The notes under the pieces: model-generated | The model's input: only the letters and a program-made list of their open reading frames with translations | What the model was told of the DNA's origin: nothing | Database searches by the model: none | Part shown: one piece after another, positions 21,515 through 29,955 of the stretch | Layout: the number at the start of each line of letters is the position of its first letter | Position numbering within the stretch: position 1 is the first letter of the stretch | Position numbers and translations under genes: made by a program | Assembly: GCF_905220975.1 (NCBI RefSeq) | Contig: NZ_CAJNBK010000020.1 | Coordinates: 1-64,000, forward strand | Length of the DNA: 64,000 nt | DNA from: Paraburkholderia haematera | Lineage (GTDB): Bacteria > Pseudomonadota > Gammaproteobacteria > Burkholderiales > Burkholderiaceae | Direction of reading: 5' to 3'

Positions 21515-22984
21515 ATGGGCAAGGCAACCGGTTTTCTCGAGTTCGAGCGCCGCCACGAGGCGTACGAAGCTCCGCTCACGCGTGTGAAGCACTACAAGGA
21601 ATTCGTTGCGGCATTGACCGACGACGAAGCCAAGATTCAAGGCGCGCGTTGCATGGACTGCGGCATTCCGTTCTGCAACAACGGCTGCCCGGTGAACAAC
21701 ATCATCCCGGACTTCAACGACCTGGTGTTCCATCAGGACTGGAAGAACGCGATCGAAGTGCTGCACTCGACGAACAACTTCCCCGAGTTCACGGGCCGCA
21801 TCTGCCCGGCACCGTGCGAAGCGGCCTGCACGCTCGGCATCAACGACGATCCGGTCGGTATCAAGTCGATCGAACACGCGATCATCGACAAAGCGTGGGC
21901 CGAAGGCTGGGTCGCACCGCAGCCGCCGAAGCACAAGACCGGCAAGAAGGTCGCCGTGGTCGGGTCCGGCCCCGCCGGTTTGGCCGTCGCGCAGCAACTC
22001 GCGCGCGCGGGGCACGATGTGACGGTGTTCGAAAAGAACGACCGCATCGGCGGCCTGCTGCGTTACGGCATTCCTGACTTCAAGCTGGAAAAGTGGCTGA
22101 TCGACCGCCGCATGCGCCAGATGGAAGCCGAGGGTGTGACGTTCCGCGCCAACGTATTCATCGGCAAGGCTGATTCACTGCCGGCGCACATCGGTAACAC
22201 GGCGAAGGAAACCATCACGCCGGCCGAACTGAAGGACCAGTTCGACGCAGTGGTGATCGCAGGCGGGGCGGAAACGCCGCGCGATCTGCCGGTGCCGGGC
22301 CGCGAGCTGGAAGGCATCCACTACGCGATGGAGTTCCTGCCGCAGCAGAACAAGATCAACGCTGGCGACAAGGTCGCAAACCAGCTGCTCGCCAAGGCCA
22401 AGCATGTGGTCGTGATCGGTGGCGGCGATACGGGTTCGGACTGCGTGGGTACGTCGAACCGTCATGGCGCGAAGAGCGTCACGCAATTCGAACTGCTGCC
22501 GCAACCGCCGGAAGAAGAGAACAAGCCGCTCGTGTGGCCGTACTGGCCGATCAAGCTGCGCACGTCGTCGTCGCATGACGAGGGCTGCTCACGTGATTGG
22601 GCTGTCGCCACCAAGCGTCTGGAAGGCAAGAACGGTAAGGTTGAGAAGCTGATCGCCGCGCGCGTCGAATGGAAGGACGGCAGGATGCAGGAAGTGCCGA
22701 ACTCGGAATTCGAAATGAAGGCCGATCTGGTGCTGCTGGCCATGGGCTTCACGCAACCGGTGTCGCCGGTGCTCGAAGCGTTCGGCGTCGACAAGGACAA
22801 CCGCGGCAACGTGCGGGCGTCGACCGAAGGCGACAAGGCCTATTACACGTCGGTGGACAAGGTGTTCACGGCGGGCGATATGCGTCGTGGCCAGTCGCTG
22901 GTGGTGTGGGCGATTCGTGAAGGCCGTCAGTGCGCACGTTCGGTCGATGCATTCCTGATGGGGCATTCGGAACTGCCGCGCTAA
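21515..22984 (+). CDS. gltD: Glutamate synthase small subunit GltD
   Basis: 489 aa, the normal length. The N-terminal cysteine clusters (RCMDCGIPFCNNGCPV; GRICPAPCEAAC) bind two 4Fe-4S centres. The FAD site GSGPAGLAVAQQLARAGH and the NADPH site VVIGGGDTGSDCVGT follow, then the C-terminal GDMRRGQSLVVWAI that closes the FAD pocket. GltD feeds electrons from NADPH to GltB. The start has AGAGAAGAGAA just upstream. The gene is followed by a terminator. Confidence 0.97.
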   Translation: MGKATGFLEFERRHEAYEAPLTRVKHYKEFVAALTDDEAKIQGARCMDCGIPFCNNGCPVNNIIPDFNDLVFHQDWKNAIEVLHSTNNFPEFTGRICPAPCEAACTLGINDDPVGIKSIEHAIIDKAWAEGWVAPQPPKHKTGKKVAVVGSGPAGLAVAQQLARAGHDVTVFEKNDRIGGLLRYGIPDFKLEKWLIDRRMRQMEAEGVTFRANVFIGKADSLPAHIGNTAKETITPAELKDQFDAVVIAGGAETPRDLPVPGRELEGIHYAMEFLPQQNKINAGDKVANQLLAKAKHVVVIGGGDTGSDCVGTSNRHGAKSVTQFELLPQPPEEENKPLVWPYWPIKLRTSSSHDEGCSRDWAVATKRLEGKNGKVEKLIAARVEWKDGRMQEVPNSEFEMKADLVLLAMGFTQPVSPVLEAFGVDKDNRGNVRASTEGDKAYYTSVDKVFTAGDMRRGQSLVVWAIREGRQCARSVDAFLMGHSELPR

Positions 22985-23090
22985 CGTCTCAGGCTGGTTT
23001 CCGTCCGATGGGGCAGGAACCGGCTAATGCTTGCAGGACGAGGTGGAGACGACAAAGCGGTATATAAGCAGTTCGCCAAAGCAGTAAAAA

Positions 23091-23136
23091 ACAAAGCCGG
23101 GCACCTGAGAGGGTGACCCGGCTTTTCCCTTTTTTG
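23091..23136 (+). terminator. Terminator after gltD
   Basis: The arms AAAGCCGGG (23093-23101) and CCCGGCTTT (23117-23125) form a stem followed by TTTTCCCTTTTTT. It closes the gltBD transcript. Confidence 0.85.
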
Positions 23137-23181
23137 CGACTTGCAGTGCAGAGCTCCCTATCTATGCGATGGGTCGCGGGA

Positions 23182-24447
23182 TCATTTCCGATACCGGGTC
23201 AACGTCAGCCCGTCGAGATCGATCTCCGGTTGGCGCTGTGTGATCAGGTCCGCCACCACGCGGCCCGAGCCCATTGACATTGCCCACCCCGTAGAACCGT
23301 GCCCGAGGTTCAGCCACAGATTGCCCACGCTGGACGGGCCGAGCAACGGCGCGCCATCGGGCGTCATCGGCCGGCGGCCCACCCAGAAGTGTGCGGAAGT
23401 CGGATTGGCCGCGTGCGGAAACCAATCGCCGAGGACTTTCATCAGCGTCTGCAAGGCCTGTTCGCGCAAGGTCGTCTGGCGATTGCCGAGTTCCGCGGTG
23501 CCCGCCACGCGCAGGTTGTTGCCGAAGCGCGTGATTGCCGTTTTCAGCGACTCATCCATCAGTGCCGCGAGCGGCGCTTTTTCTTCGTCGGTGATGGGCA
23601 GCGTCGCCGAGTAGCCTTTCACCGGATAGAGCGGCACCTTCACGCCGAGCGGCGCCAGCAGCGCCACGCTATCGACGCCCAGCGCCACCACCACGGCATC
23701 GCCCTGCAAGGTTTCGCTGCCACGTTCGCTCGCGATGCGCACGCCGCGCACCGCACCGCCTTGCACATCGAGCGACTCAACGCGCGTGTCGAAGCGAAAT
23801 CGCACACCGTTGCGCTCGCAGATCGCGCGAAGTTCACGGGTGAAGCGCGCGCAATCGCCGGCTTCGTCGTCGGGAAGGTAGAGGCCCGAGAGTGGCGTCT
23901 CGCGCGCCCAGCGCAAACCCGGCTCGATCTCGACGCACTGCGCGGCGGTGACCTCGCGGTGCGCGATACCGGCGTCGCGCAGAATCGTCAGCGCGGGTTG
24001 CGCGAGTTCGACGTCGTACTCGCTGCGGAACAATTGCAGGTAGCCCTGGCTGCGTCCGTAGTCGAACGGATGGCAGCGGCGGAATTCCTGCAGACATTCG
24101 CGGCTGTAATAGGCGATGCGTTGCATGCGCTGCTTGTTGACGCGAAACCGCTCCAGGTCGCATTCACGCAACCAGCGCGCGATCCAGCGCCATTGAGCGG
24201 GATCGAAGGTGGGGCGGAAAATCAGCGGTGAAGTCGGCTTGAACAGATACTTGAGAATCTTCGCCGGCATGCCGGGCGCGGCCCACGGCGTCACATAGCC
24301 CGGCGCGATCACGCCGGCGTTGCCGAAACTGGTGGAGAGCGCGACGTCCGGCTCCCGCTCGATCAAAGTGACGTCGCAGCCTTGCTGGCGCAGATAAAAC
24401 GCGGTGGCGACACCGATCACACCGCCGCCCAGAACAATCGTTTTCAT
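23182..24447 (-). CDS. dadA: D-amino-acid dehydrogenase-like FAD oxidoreductase DadA
   Basis: 421 aa from the ATG at 24447; an in-frame extension upstream overlaps the MFS gene and lacks family similarity. It begins with the FAD dinucleotide fold MKTIVLGGGVIGVATAFYLRQQG and shows the DadA features NAGVIAPGYVTPWAAPG, PVKGYSAT, and the C-terminal LWLNLGHGSTGWAMSMGSGR. DadA oxidatively deaminates D-amino acids such as D-alanine at the inner membrane. The neighbouring MFS transporter gene lies 17 bases upstream on the same strand, so the two probably form an operon. Which D-amino acid is used cannot be told. Confidence 0.85.
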   Translation of the reverse strand: MKTIVLGGGVIGVATAFYLRQQGCDVTLIEREPDVALSTSFGNAGVIAPGYVTPWAAPGMPAKILKYLFKPTSPLIFRPTFDPAQWRWIARWLRECDLERFRVNKQRMQRIAYYSRECLQEFRRCHPFDYGRSQGYLQLFRSEYDVELAQPALTILRDAGIAHREVTAAQCVEIEPGLRWARETPLSGLYLPDDEAGDCARFTRELRAICERNGVRFRFDTRVESLDVQGGAVRGVRIASERGSETLQGDAVVVALGVDSVALLAPLGVKVPLYPVKGYSATLPITDEEKAPLAALMDESLKTAITRFGNNLRVAGTAELGNRQTTLREQALQTLMKVLGDWFPHAANPTSAHFWVGRRPMTPDGAPLLGPSSVGNLWLNLGHGSTGWAMSMGSGRVVADLITQRQPEIDLDGLTLTRYRK

Positions 24448-24464
24448 GGGGTTGGTCGGCGAAT

Positions 24465-25724
24465 TCAGGCGATAGGACGGGCCGCGCCGAGTACTTTGCC
24501 CTTGGTTTCCGGAAGACACACCGCGGCGACGATCACCAGCAGATAGCCCGAACCGGCGACGATGCCCATTGCCTTAACCAGCGTCATGGTTTGCGACAGC
24601 GTACCGACCAGGATAGGAAAGAACGAGCCGAGACCGCGGCCCAGGTTGTAGCAGAAGCCTTGTCCCGAACCGCGGATCGAATTCGGATAGAGCTCCGACA
24701 AATACGCGCCGACGCCCGCGAAAATCCCTTGCACGACGATCCCGAGCGGGAAGCCGAGCGCGAGCATCATGCCGTCGGTGATCGGCAGCATCGTGTAGAC
24801 CATGCCGAGCACGAACGAGCCGATCGCGAACAGCACGAACGACGCGCGCCGGCCGATCTTGTCGCACAGAACCGCTCCGACCATATAGCCGGTGAACGAG
24901 CCGACGATCAGCACGATCAGATAGCCGCTGGTGTTGAAGACCGAGAGATGGCGCACGGTTTTCAGATAGGTCGGCAGCCAGGTGGTGATCGCGTAATAAC
25001 CGCCGAGCATGCCGGTGCACAGCACGCTGCCCAGCACGGTTGTTTTGAGGTGAGGGAAGGAGAAGATCTGCAGGAAGTGCGAGGTGTCGAAACCGCTCTC
25101 ACGCGCACGGCGCGTTTCGAGAAAAATTTCAGGATCGCTGACATTGCGGCGAATGTAGATGATCCACAGCGCGGGCAGCAAGCCGATCCAGAAACAGGCG
25201 CGCCATGCGACCTGTTCCGGCAACAACGCGAAGAACGCCCAATAGATGATGGCCGCCGCGGCCCAGCCGAACGACCAGCTGCTTTGCACGGTGCCGACAG
25301 CTTTCGCGCGATGCTGAGGTGAACGGATGGTTTCGGCCATCATGATTGTCACGACCGACCATTCACCGCCAAAGCCGATGCCTTGCAACGTGCGGGTGGT
25401 GAGCAACTGCCAGAACGAGTGGGTGAAGCCGGACAGGCAGGTGAAGATCGCGAAGGTGGCGATGGTCCACTGGAGGACACGCACGCGTCCGTAGCGGTCG
25501 GCGAGGATACCGGCGAGCCAGCCGCCCACCGCCGACGAAATCAGCGAACTGGTCGCGATCATGCCGGCTTCGCTTTTGGTCATGCCCCATGTCGCGATCA
25601 GCGTCGGAATGAGGAACGAGTAGATCATGAAGTCGAAGGCGTCGACTGCGTAGCCGCCGAAACCAGCGTAGAGGGTGCGGCGTTCGCGCTGGGTCAGTTC
25701 GGTGAACCATTGGAGAGAGGGCAT
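24465..25724 (-). CDS. MFS transporter
   Basis: 419 aa from the ATG at 25724 (MPSLQWFTEL). Twelve hydrophobic segments are visible. The loop 2-3 signature GWLAGILADRYGRVRVL and its second-half counterpart GAVLCDKIGRRASFVL are present. The YAVDAFDFMIYSFLIPTL start resembles carboxylate or aromatic acid:H+ symporters of the SHS/AAHS type. The start is preceded by only a weak ribosome-binding site. Coupling to dadA suggests uptake of an amino acid or a related carboxylate, which is an inference. Confidence 0.85.
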   Translation of the reverse strand: MPSLQWFTELTQRERRTLYAGFGGYAVDAFDFMIYSFLIPTLIATWGMTKSEAGMIATSSLISSAVGGWLAGILADRYGRVRVLQWTIATFAIFTCLSGFTHSFWQLLTTRTLQGIGFGGEWSVVTIMMAETIRSPQHRAKAVGTVQSSWSFGWAAAAIIYWAFFALLPEQVAWRACFWIGLLPALWIIYIRRNVSDPEIFLETRRARESGFDTSHFLQIFSFPHLKTTVLGSVLCTGMLGGYYAITTWLPTYLKTVRHLSVFNTSGYLIVLIVGSFTGYMVGAVLCDKIGRRASFVLFAIGSFVLGMVYTMLPITDGMMLALGFPLGIVVQGIFAGVGAYLSELYPNSIRGSGQGFCYNLGRGLGSFFPILVGTLSQTMTLVKAMGIVAGSGYLLVIVAAVCLPETKGKVLGAARPIA

Positions 25725-25973
25725 GTTTTTGTGGGGTCTCCAGGCGGTTTTTGCCTTCCGGCGGCTCGATCGGGTTTTTTGTATTCTAAGGGGACGAGGA
25801 GTTCTGCGGCCAGTTGTGGTCAAAAATGGCGAGGGGGTAAGAAACTCCATTCCGGTTCCTTACGAACTACTACCATGTAACCCAAAAATTATTCGCCGCC
25901 GTTAAACTGCGTCGGCAGCGCTCAAGCTGCAAAAATTATCTTCACGCTCGCGCTCGCCACCTCGCCACAGTTC

Positions 25974-26900
25974 ATGCCCGCAATCGCAAAAACCTGCTCG
26001 CCATCCCGCCGCTCCGCGAGTACGCCTTTGCGGGCCTATCAATCGCGTCGCGGGTTCCTGAAATCCTCGGCAAGCGTGCTGCTGCTCTCCGGCATGGGGA
26101 GTTCGCTGCTGTCGGCTTGCGGGGGCGGAAATCTGGACACGGATCAGCCGGAAACGCCGCGCCTCGCCTCGGTGAGCAACTTTCGCGATGTGGCAGGCGC
26201 GGCCGCCGGCTATCCCACTGTCGACGGCAAACAGATGCGCCGTGGTGCCTTCTATCGCGCGAATGCACTGACCCTCAGCGCCGCCGACGTGGCCGCTCTC
26301 AACAAACTCGGTATTGCGTCGGTCTACGATCTGCGCACGCCCGGCGAAATCGCCCGTGCCGCGGATATCCTGCCGACTGGTGCGACTTCACAAGCGCTCG
26401 ACGTCCTGGGTATCAGCGACTTCGTCGCGCCAACGTTCGATACGGCGGGTGCCGCCGTTGCGTTCATGCAATCCCAGGCGCGCGCCTATGTCACCGGCGC
26501 TGCCCAGCGTGTCGGTTACGGCGAACTCCTCACGCGGCTTGCCAATGGCACCGGCGTGCAACTGTTTCATTCCAATGCGGGTAAGGATCGCGCGGGCTGG
26601 GTTGCGGCACTCCTGCTCAGCATCGCCAACGTACCGCTCGACGTCATCACGCAAGACTATTTGTTGAGCAACGTCTATCTGGCCCAATCGATCCAGGCAC
26701 AAACCGCCACGTTGCGCGCGCAGGATGGCGACGCGGTCGCGACGGTCGAGTCGCCCTTGCTCAACGTCCAGGAAGGTTATCTGCAAGCGGGCTTCGATCA
26801 GGTGCAGGCGAGCTACGGCACCATGGCGAGCTATCTGACGCAAGGTCTTGGCCTTTCTCAAGCAACGATCGATGCGCTGCACGACCGCCTGGTCGCCTGA
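25974..26900 (+). CDS. Exported tyrosine-phosphatase-fold lipoprotein with Ser at the catalytic Cys position
   Basis: 308 aa. The N-terminus has a twin-arginine motif (SRRGFLKSSASVLLLSG, 24-40) and a lipobox LLSAC with Cys49, so it should be a Tat-exported lipoprotein. The remainder follows the PtpB-like tyrosine phosphatase family (Y_phosphatase3): SNFRDVAG, RRGAFYRAN, VYDLRTPGEI. The P-loop, HC-x5-R in active enzymes, is H199-S200-N-A-G-K-D-R206 here; the codon is TCC. Without the nucleophilic Cys the protein probably cannot form the phospho-cysteine intermediate and may bind phosphoprotein or phospholipid instead. The gene stands alone, divergent from the MFS gene. Confidence 0.85.
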   Translation: MPAIAKTCSPSRRSASTPLRAYQSRRGFLKSSASVLLLSGMGSSLLSACGGGNLDTDQPETPRLASVSNFRDVAGAAAGYPTVDGKQMRRGAFYRANALTLSAADVAALNKLGIASVYDLRTPGEIARAADILPTGATSQALDVLGISDFVAPTFDTAGAAVAFMQSQARAYVTGAAQRVGYGELLTRLANGTGVQLFHSNAGKDRAGWVAALLLSIANVPLDVITQDYLLSNVYLAQSIQAQTATLRAQDGDAVATVESPLLNVQEGYLQAGFDQVQASYGTMASYLTQGLGLSQATIDALHDRLVA

Positions 26901-26952
26901 CTCGCGCTCGCCGCGCGTGGTGCCGGGCGGAACACACCGGCAGGCGCGGGCG

Positions 26953-26984
26953 AAAAAAAGTCCGCCCCAAGGAACTGGGCGGAC
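26953..26984 (-). terminator. Terminator for the two-component operon (minus strand)
   Basis: Read on the minus strand, GTCCGCCC (26984-26977) pairs with GGGCGGAC (26967-26960) and is followed by seven T (26959-26953). It lies about 120 bases after the stop of the histidine kinase gene. Confidence 0.8.
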
Positions 26985-27104
26985 AGAGAAGGGCGGCATC
27001 GAGGTTGCCGGGGGCGACTATAAGGCCGCAGCCATCGCGAAAGCCCATTCAGTAAGGGCGCGTAAGCGCCCATGCTCGATCCCGCTAAACCTTCTCCGCT
27101 GGCC

Positions 27105-28373
27105 TCATGATTGTGCGGGCCCAGGCAATTCGATCCGTACTTCCAGCCCGCCTTGGGCGTGATTGCGCACATGGCAGCGTCCGCCGCGATCGTGCGCGAG
27201 CCGGGCGACGATCGCGAGGCCCAGGCCGCAATGGCCTTCGCCGCCGCGCGCGGCGTCGAGCCGGACGAACGGTTTCATTGCCGCCGCAATGCGGTCGTCG
27301 GGAATGCCGGGACCGTGATCGCGCACACTGATGACCCAATGCCGGTCGTTACGTGCCGTGGCGATATCCACGGGCGGCGAGCCGTGCTCGAGCGCGTTGT
27401 CGACGAGGTTCGTGACCAGCCGGTCGAGCAAGGTGCGCGGCAGCGTGAACGACGAACCGGCGCGCAAATCAAGTGTGAACAGCGGCGTCTCGGTGCTGTC
27501 GCTGGCGGAAAATTGTTCCTGCAGGAATGCGTTGACTTCGACCGGCGGCCCCGCGTCGGCGGACTGGCCGGCAAACTCCAGAAACTGCTGCACGATGTTG
27601 GTCAACGAGTCGACGTCGCGGATCAGGCCGGCCCGCTCGCTTTCCGCCACCAATACGCTCGCGCGCAACTTGAGGCGCGTGAGCGGCGCCTTCAGATCGT
27701 GCGCGACGCCGGCCAGCATCACCGCCTGGTCGTCGCCGGCTTCATTCAGACGCCGCATCATGTCGTTGAAGGAGCCAATCAGATCGCGCAGTTCACGCGG
27801 GCCTTGCACGGTCACGGGTTCCGGCCGGCCGCCTGATCCGAACGCGCGGGCAGCATCGGCCACGCGCGACAGCGGCCGCTGCATCTGCCAGACCGCCAAC
27901 AGCGACAGGATCAACGCGGCCAGCAGCATCGAGATGGATTCGACCAGGAAGCGCGGGCGCGGCGGTACGTCCACCGGCACGACGACCCAGTTCGACTTGC
28001 CGGGGAACAGCACCCATAGCTGCGGCGGCCGCAGGTCGTCGACGGCGATCTGAGTGCCGGGAGGCAGGTTCTCGTGCAATTGCCGGCTCAGTTCGACCAG
28101 CGGATGCATGGTTGGCGCGTGCAAATGGACGCTTGACGGCATGTTCCAGGTGGGCACGAGGTGCACGCGCATGGCAGGCGCGAGCGCGGCGCCCTTCATC
28201 GGCTCGCCATTGATGGCCTGCAGCACCAGCAGAATGCCGCGCGCGAAGCCGTCGATTTCGTGGCGCGGTGGCTGCATCACCACCAGCACGAACCACCCGG
28301 CCTGAATCGCGAACAACACCGCCGTCGACAGCAACGCCATTCTGCCGAATAGCGTGTTCAGCGGGTTTCTCAT
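27105..28373 (-). CDS. Two-component sensor histidine kinase (EnvZ-like)
   Basis: 422 aa. A first membrane helix (about 11-33), a periplasmic domain of about 120 residues, a second helix (about 147-163) and a HAMP linker are followed by the HisKA H-box AGVAHDLKAPLTRLK and the ATPase boxes NLVDNALEHG, DHGPGIPD and HCGLGLAIVARL. The architecture is that of EnvZ-type osmosensor kinases, but the signal is not predictable from sequence. The start overlaps the stop of the upstream response regulator by ATGA (28370-28373), so they are co-translated. The periplasmic part contains several His residues (about 83-110). Confidence 0.92.
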   Translation of the reverse strand: MRNPLNTLFGRMALLSTAVLFAIQAGWFVLVVMQPPRHEIDGFARGILLVLQAINGEPMKGAALAPAMRVHLVPTWNMPSSVHLHAPTMHPLVELSRQLHENLPPGTQIAVDDLRPPQLWVLFPGKSNWVVVPVDVPPRPRFLVESISMLLAALILSLLAVWQMQRPLSRVADAARAFGSGGRPEPVTVQGPRELRDLIGSFNDMMRRLNEAGDDQAVMLAGVAHDLKAPLTRLKLRASVLVAESERAGLIRDVDSLTNIVQQFLEFAGQSADAGPPVEVNAFLQEQFSASDSTETPLFTLDLRAGSSFTLPRTLLDRLVTNLVDNALEHGSPPVDIATARNDRHWVISVRDHGPGIPDDRIAAAMKPFVRLDAARGGEGHCGLGLAIVARLAHDRGGRCHVRNHAQGGLEVRIELPGPAQS

Positions 28374-29110
28374 GCGCTTGGGGCAGCCTCGTCGGCGAAC
28401 GGTGTGCCGTCGGCATCGGGCACGAACACGTAGCCTTTGCCGCGCACTGTTTGCACATAGCAGGGATTGGACGGGTCGTCCTCGATCACGCGGCGCAGGC
28501 GCCAGATCGGCACGTCGAGGCTGCGGTCGCGGAAGGCGAGATTGTCGCGATGCACGAGATCGTGAATCAGCACGCGCGACAGCACCTTGTACGGATTGTT
28601 GACGAAGATCTTTAGCAGCGCGAACTCACTGTCGCGCAGCGGCAACTTCGAGTCGTCGCGCGACAGCGAGCGGGTGGCGAAGTCGAGTTCGAACGGGCCG
28701 AAGCGATACGGCTTGCGGGCTTCGGGCGCGCTCGTGGTGGACGGCCCGCGGCGGCGCAGCACCGTATGAATGCGCGCGAGCAGTTCGCGTGGGTCGAACG
28801 GCTTGGTCAGATAGTCGTCCGCGCCGAGCGAAAGCCCGACGATGCGGTCGGCCACCGTGCCGCGCGCCGTCACGAAGATCACCGGAATGTCGTCGCCGGC
28901 GGCGCGCAAGGCGGTGAGCGCGCGTAAGCCGTCGGTGTTCGGCATCATGATGTCGAGCACAACGACCGACGGCCGTTCACGTTCGAGCCGGCGTTGCAGA
29001 TGGGTGCCGTCGTGCAGCACCGACGCGTCGAAGCCGTTCGTCTGCAGAAACTTGCAAAGCAGATCGCGTACGACCGGATCGTCGTCGACGATAAGGACCT
29101 GTGGATTCAT
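28370..29110 (-). CDS. OmpR-family response regulator, partner of the adjacent kinase
   Basis: 246 aa. The receiver domain has the acidic pair DDDP, the phosphoacceptor Asp53 in VVVLDIMMP, and the Lys in YLTKPF. The C-terminal winged helix (about 140-235) has RDSEFALLKIF, RSLDVPIWRLRR and YVQTVRGKGYVF. It should bind DNA as a dimer on direct repeats when phosphorylated. It is the first gene of the two-gene operon. A second regulator of nearly the same layout lies at 31534-32283. Three 10-base-spaced hexamers upstream may be its own operator. Confidence 0.93.
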   Translation of the reverse strand: MNPQVLIVDDDPVVRDLLCKFLQTNGFDASVLHDGTHLQRRLERERPSVVVLDIMMPNTDGLRALTALRAAGDDIPVIFVTARGTVADRIVGLSLGADDYLTKPFDPRELLARIHTVLRRRGPSTTSAPEARKPYRFGPFELDFATRSLSRDDSKLPLRDSEFALLKIFVNNPYKVLSRVLIHDLVHRDNLAFRDRSLDVPIWRLRRVIEDDPSNPCYVQTVRGKGYVFVPDADGTPFADEAAPSA

Positions 29111-29550
29111 GGCGAAATTCTAGACTGACGCGCGCGACGCGCGACCGACTGTTTTCTTACCAATGCTTACGGAAAGTCGCGCCATCGCTGCCGGTTAGGG
29201 CGTCAGGCCCGCCACCAAAGGCTCACGACCTATTTCAGTGCTGCATATCTGGCAATACGCTGGCGATGCATTGGCTACGTGCAGCGCGGCGCAGCGGTCA
29301 TTTTGCACCGCTTAAATTCCTCCGATGAAAGAATTTTCCCGCAATTCCTGCTGCTGGAAACGGGTCGCAATGAATCGCAACGGGTCGTAAGAACCGCCGG
29401 AAAGCGCGCGTTCCTTCGTGCATCGCCACCGCGTGCGCGGCGAGATGATTCGTCGTGCAGTACGTTGCGCCGCATGTCGAAAACAGCCTAACGCCTTGGG
29501 CCCACGGCAGGCGGCGTGAAATCGAAACCTAGCGCCACGCGAGGCTCATC
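29111..29550. other. 440-base region upstream of the regulator gene
   Basis: No convincing gene. One open frame (29279-29491) codes for 70 residues with no recognisable features. The region must carry the minus-strand promoter for the two-component operon and the plus-strand promoter for the small-protein cluster, and it contains the phased hexamer repeats at 29365-29390. Confidence 0.5.
29365..29390 (+). promoter_or_regulatory. Three phased TCG(C/T)AA hexamers, candidate response-regulator site
   Basis: TCGCAA at 29365, TCGCAA at 29375 and TCGTAA at 29385 are spaced by exactly 10 bases, and CGGG precedes the first and third. OmpR-family dimers bind half-sites on one face of the helix with 10-11 base spacing. 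The site lies between the regulator gene (minus) and the small-protein cluster (plus). Confidence 0.45.
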
Positions 29551-29739
29551 ATGACCGTTCACAGCAATCTCAGTTCAACCCGCTTTTCTTCGCTCGCGCC
29601 CATGCCGGCGGCGGAAAAGCCCGCAACGCCCAACAACTCGTCGGTTTCACCTACACCGCAGGCACGCGAGTCCGCCAGCGAGGCGCTCCCCTCGCTGCCG
29701 TCGGGGCTGGTCGGGCATCACGTCAACACGACTGCCTGA
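29551..29739 (+). CDS. Small hypothetical protein, Ser/Pro/Ala-rich
   Basis: 62 aa, not recognised. The chain is hydrophilic and low in complexity (SS, AEKPATPNN, SPTPQARES) and ends in LVGHHVNTTA, with no signal peptide or membrane segment. A weak GAGG lies about 8 bases before the ATG. It comes directly before a small lipoprotein gene on the same strand, so it could be the first gene of a small operon. The reading frame could be fortuitous. Confidence 0.35.
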   Translation: MTVHSNLSSTRFSSLAPMPAAEKPATPNNSSVSPTPQARESASEALPSLPSGLVGHHVNTTA

Positions 29740-29754
29740 CGCACCGAGGCCCGT

Positions 29755-29952
29755 GTGTCGACCCCGAGCATTCCTGAGCGCTTCATCCGTGTCGCTGCGT
29801 GGTTGACGCTTGGCGCGGCGCTGCTGCCACTCGGCGGCTGCGCCGTCGCCGCGCTGCCGTGCCGGCTGACGTCGGCCACACTGAAAGTCATCCCGGTCGT
29901 CGGCCATGCCGCGGCCACACCGTTCGACATGTGTTCATCCGCCATCGACTGA
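29755..29952 (+). CDS. Small lipoprotein, possibly DUF6726 family
   Basis: 65 aa from a GTG at 29755. A hydrophobic signal (FIRVAAWLTLGAALLPLGGC) ends in a lipobox at Cys29. The mature part is very short (AVAALPCRLTSATLKVIPVVGHAAATPFD, ending C-SSAID) and holds two more Cys. The pattern PCR-TSATLK-IPVVGHAAA resembles a small Burkholderiaceae lipoprotein family that I recall as DUF6726; I cannot check that. It sits 3 bases before the next exported-protein gene. Function unknown. Confidence 0.6.
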   Translation: MSTPSIPERFIRVAAWLTLGAALLPLGGCAVAALPCRLTSATLKVIPVVGHAAATPFDMCSSAID

Positions 29953-29955
29953 ATC

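Noticed and set aside
29279..29491. A 70-residue frame upstream of the small-protein cluster
   Set aside because: It covers the phased hexamers, lacks a ribosome-binding site and has no recognisable features.
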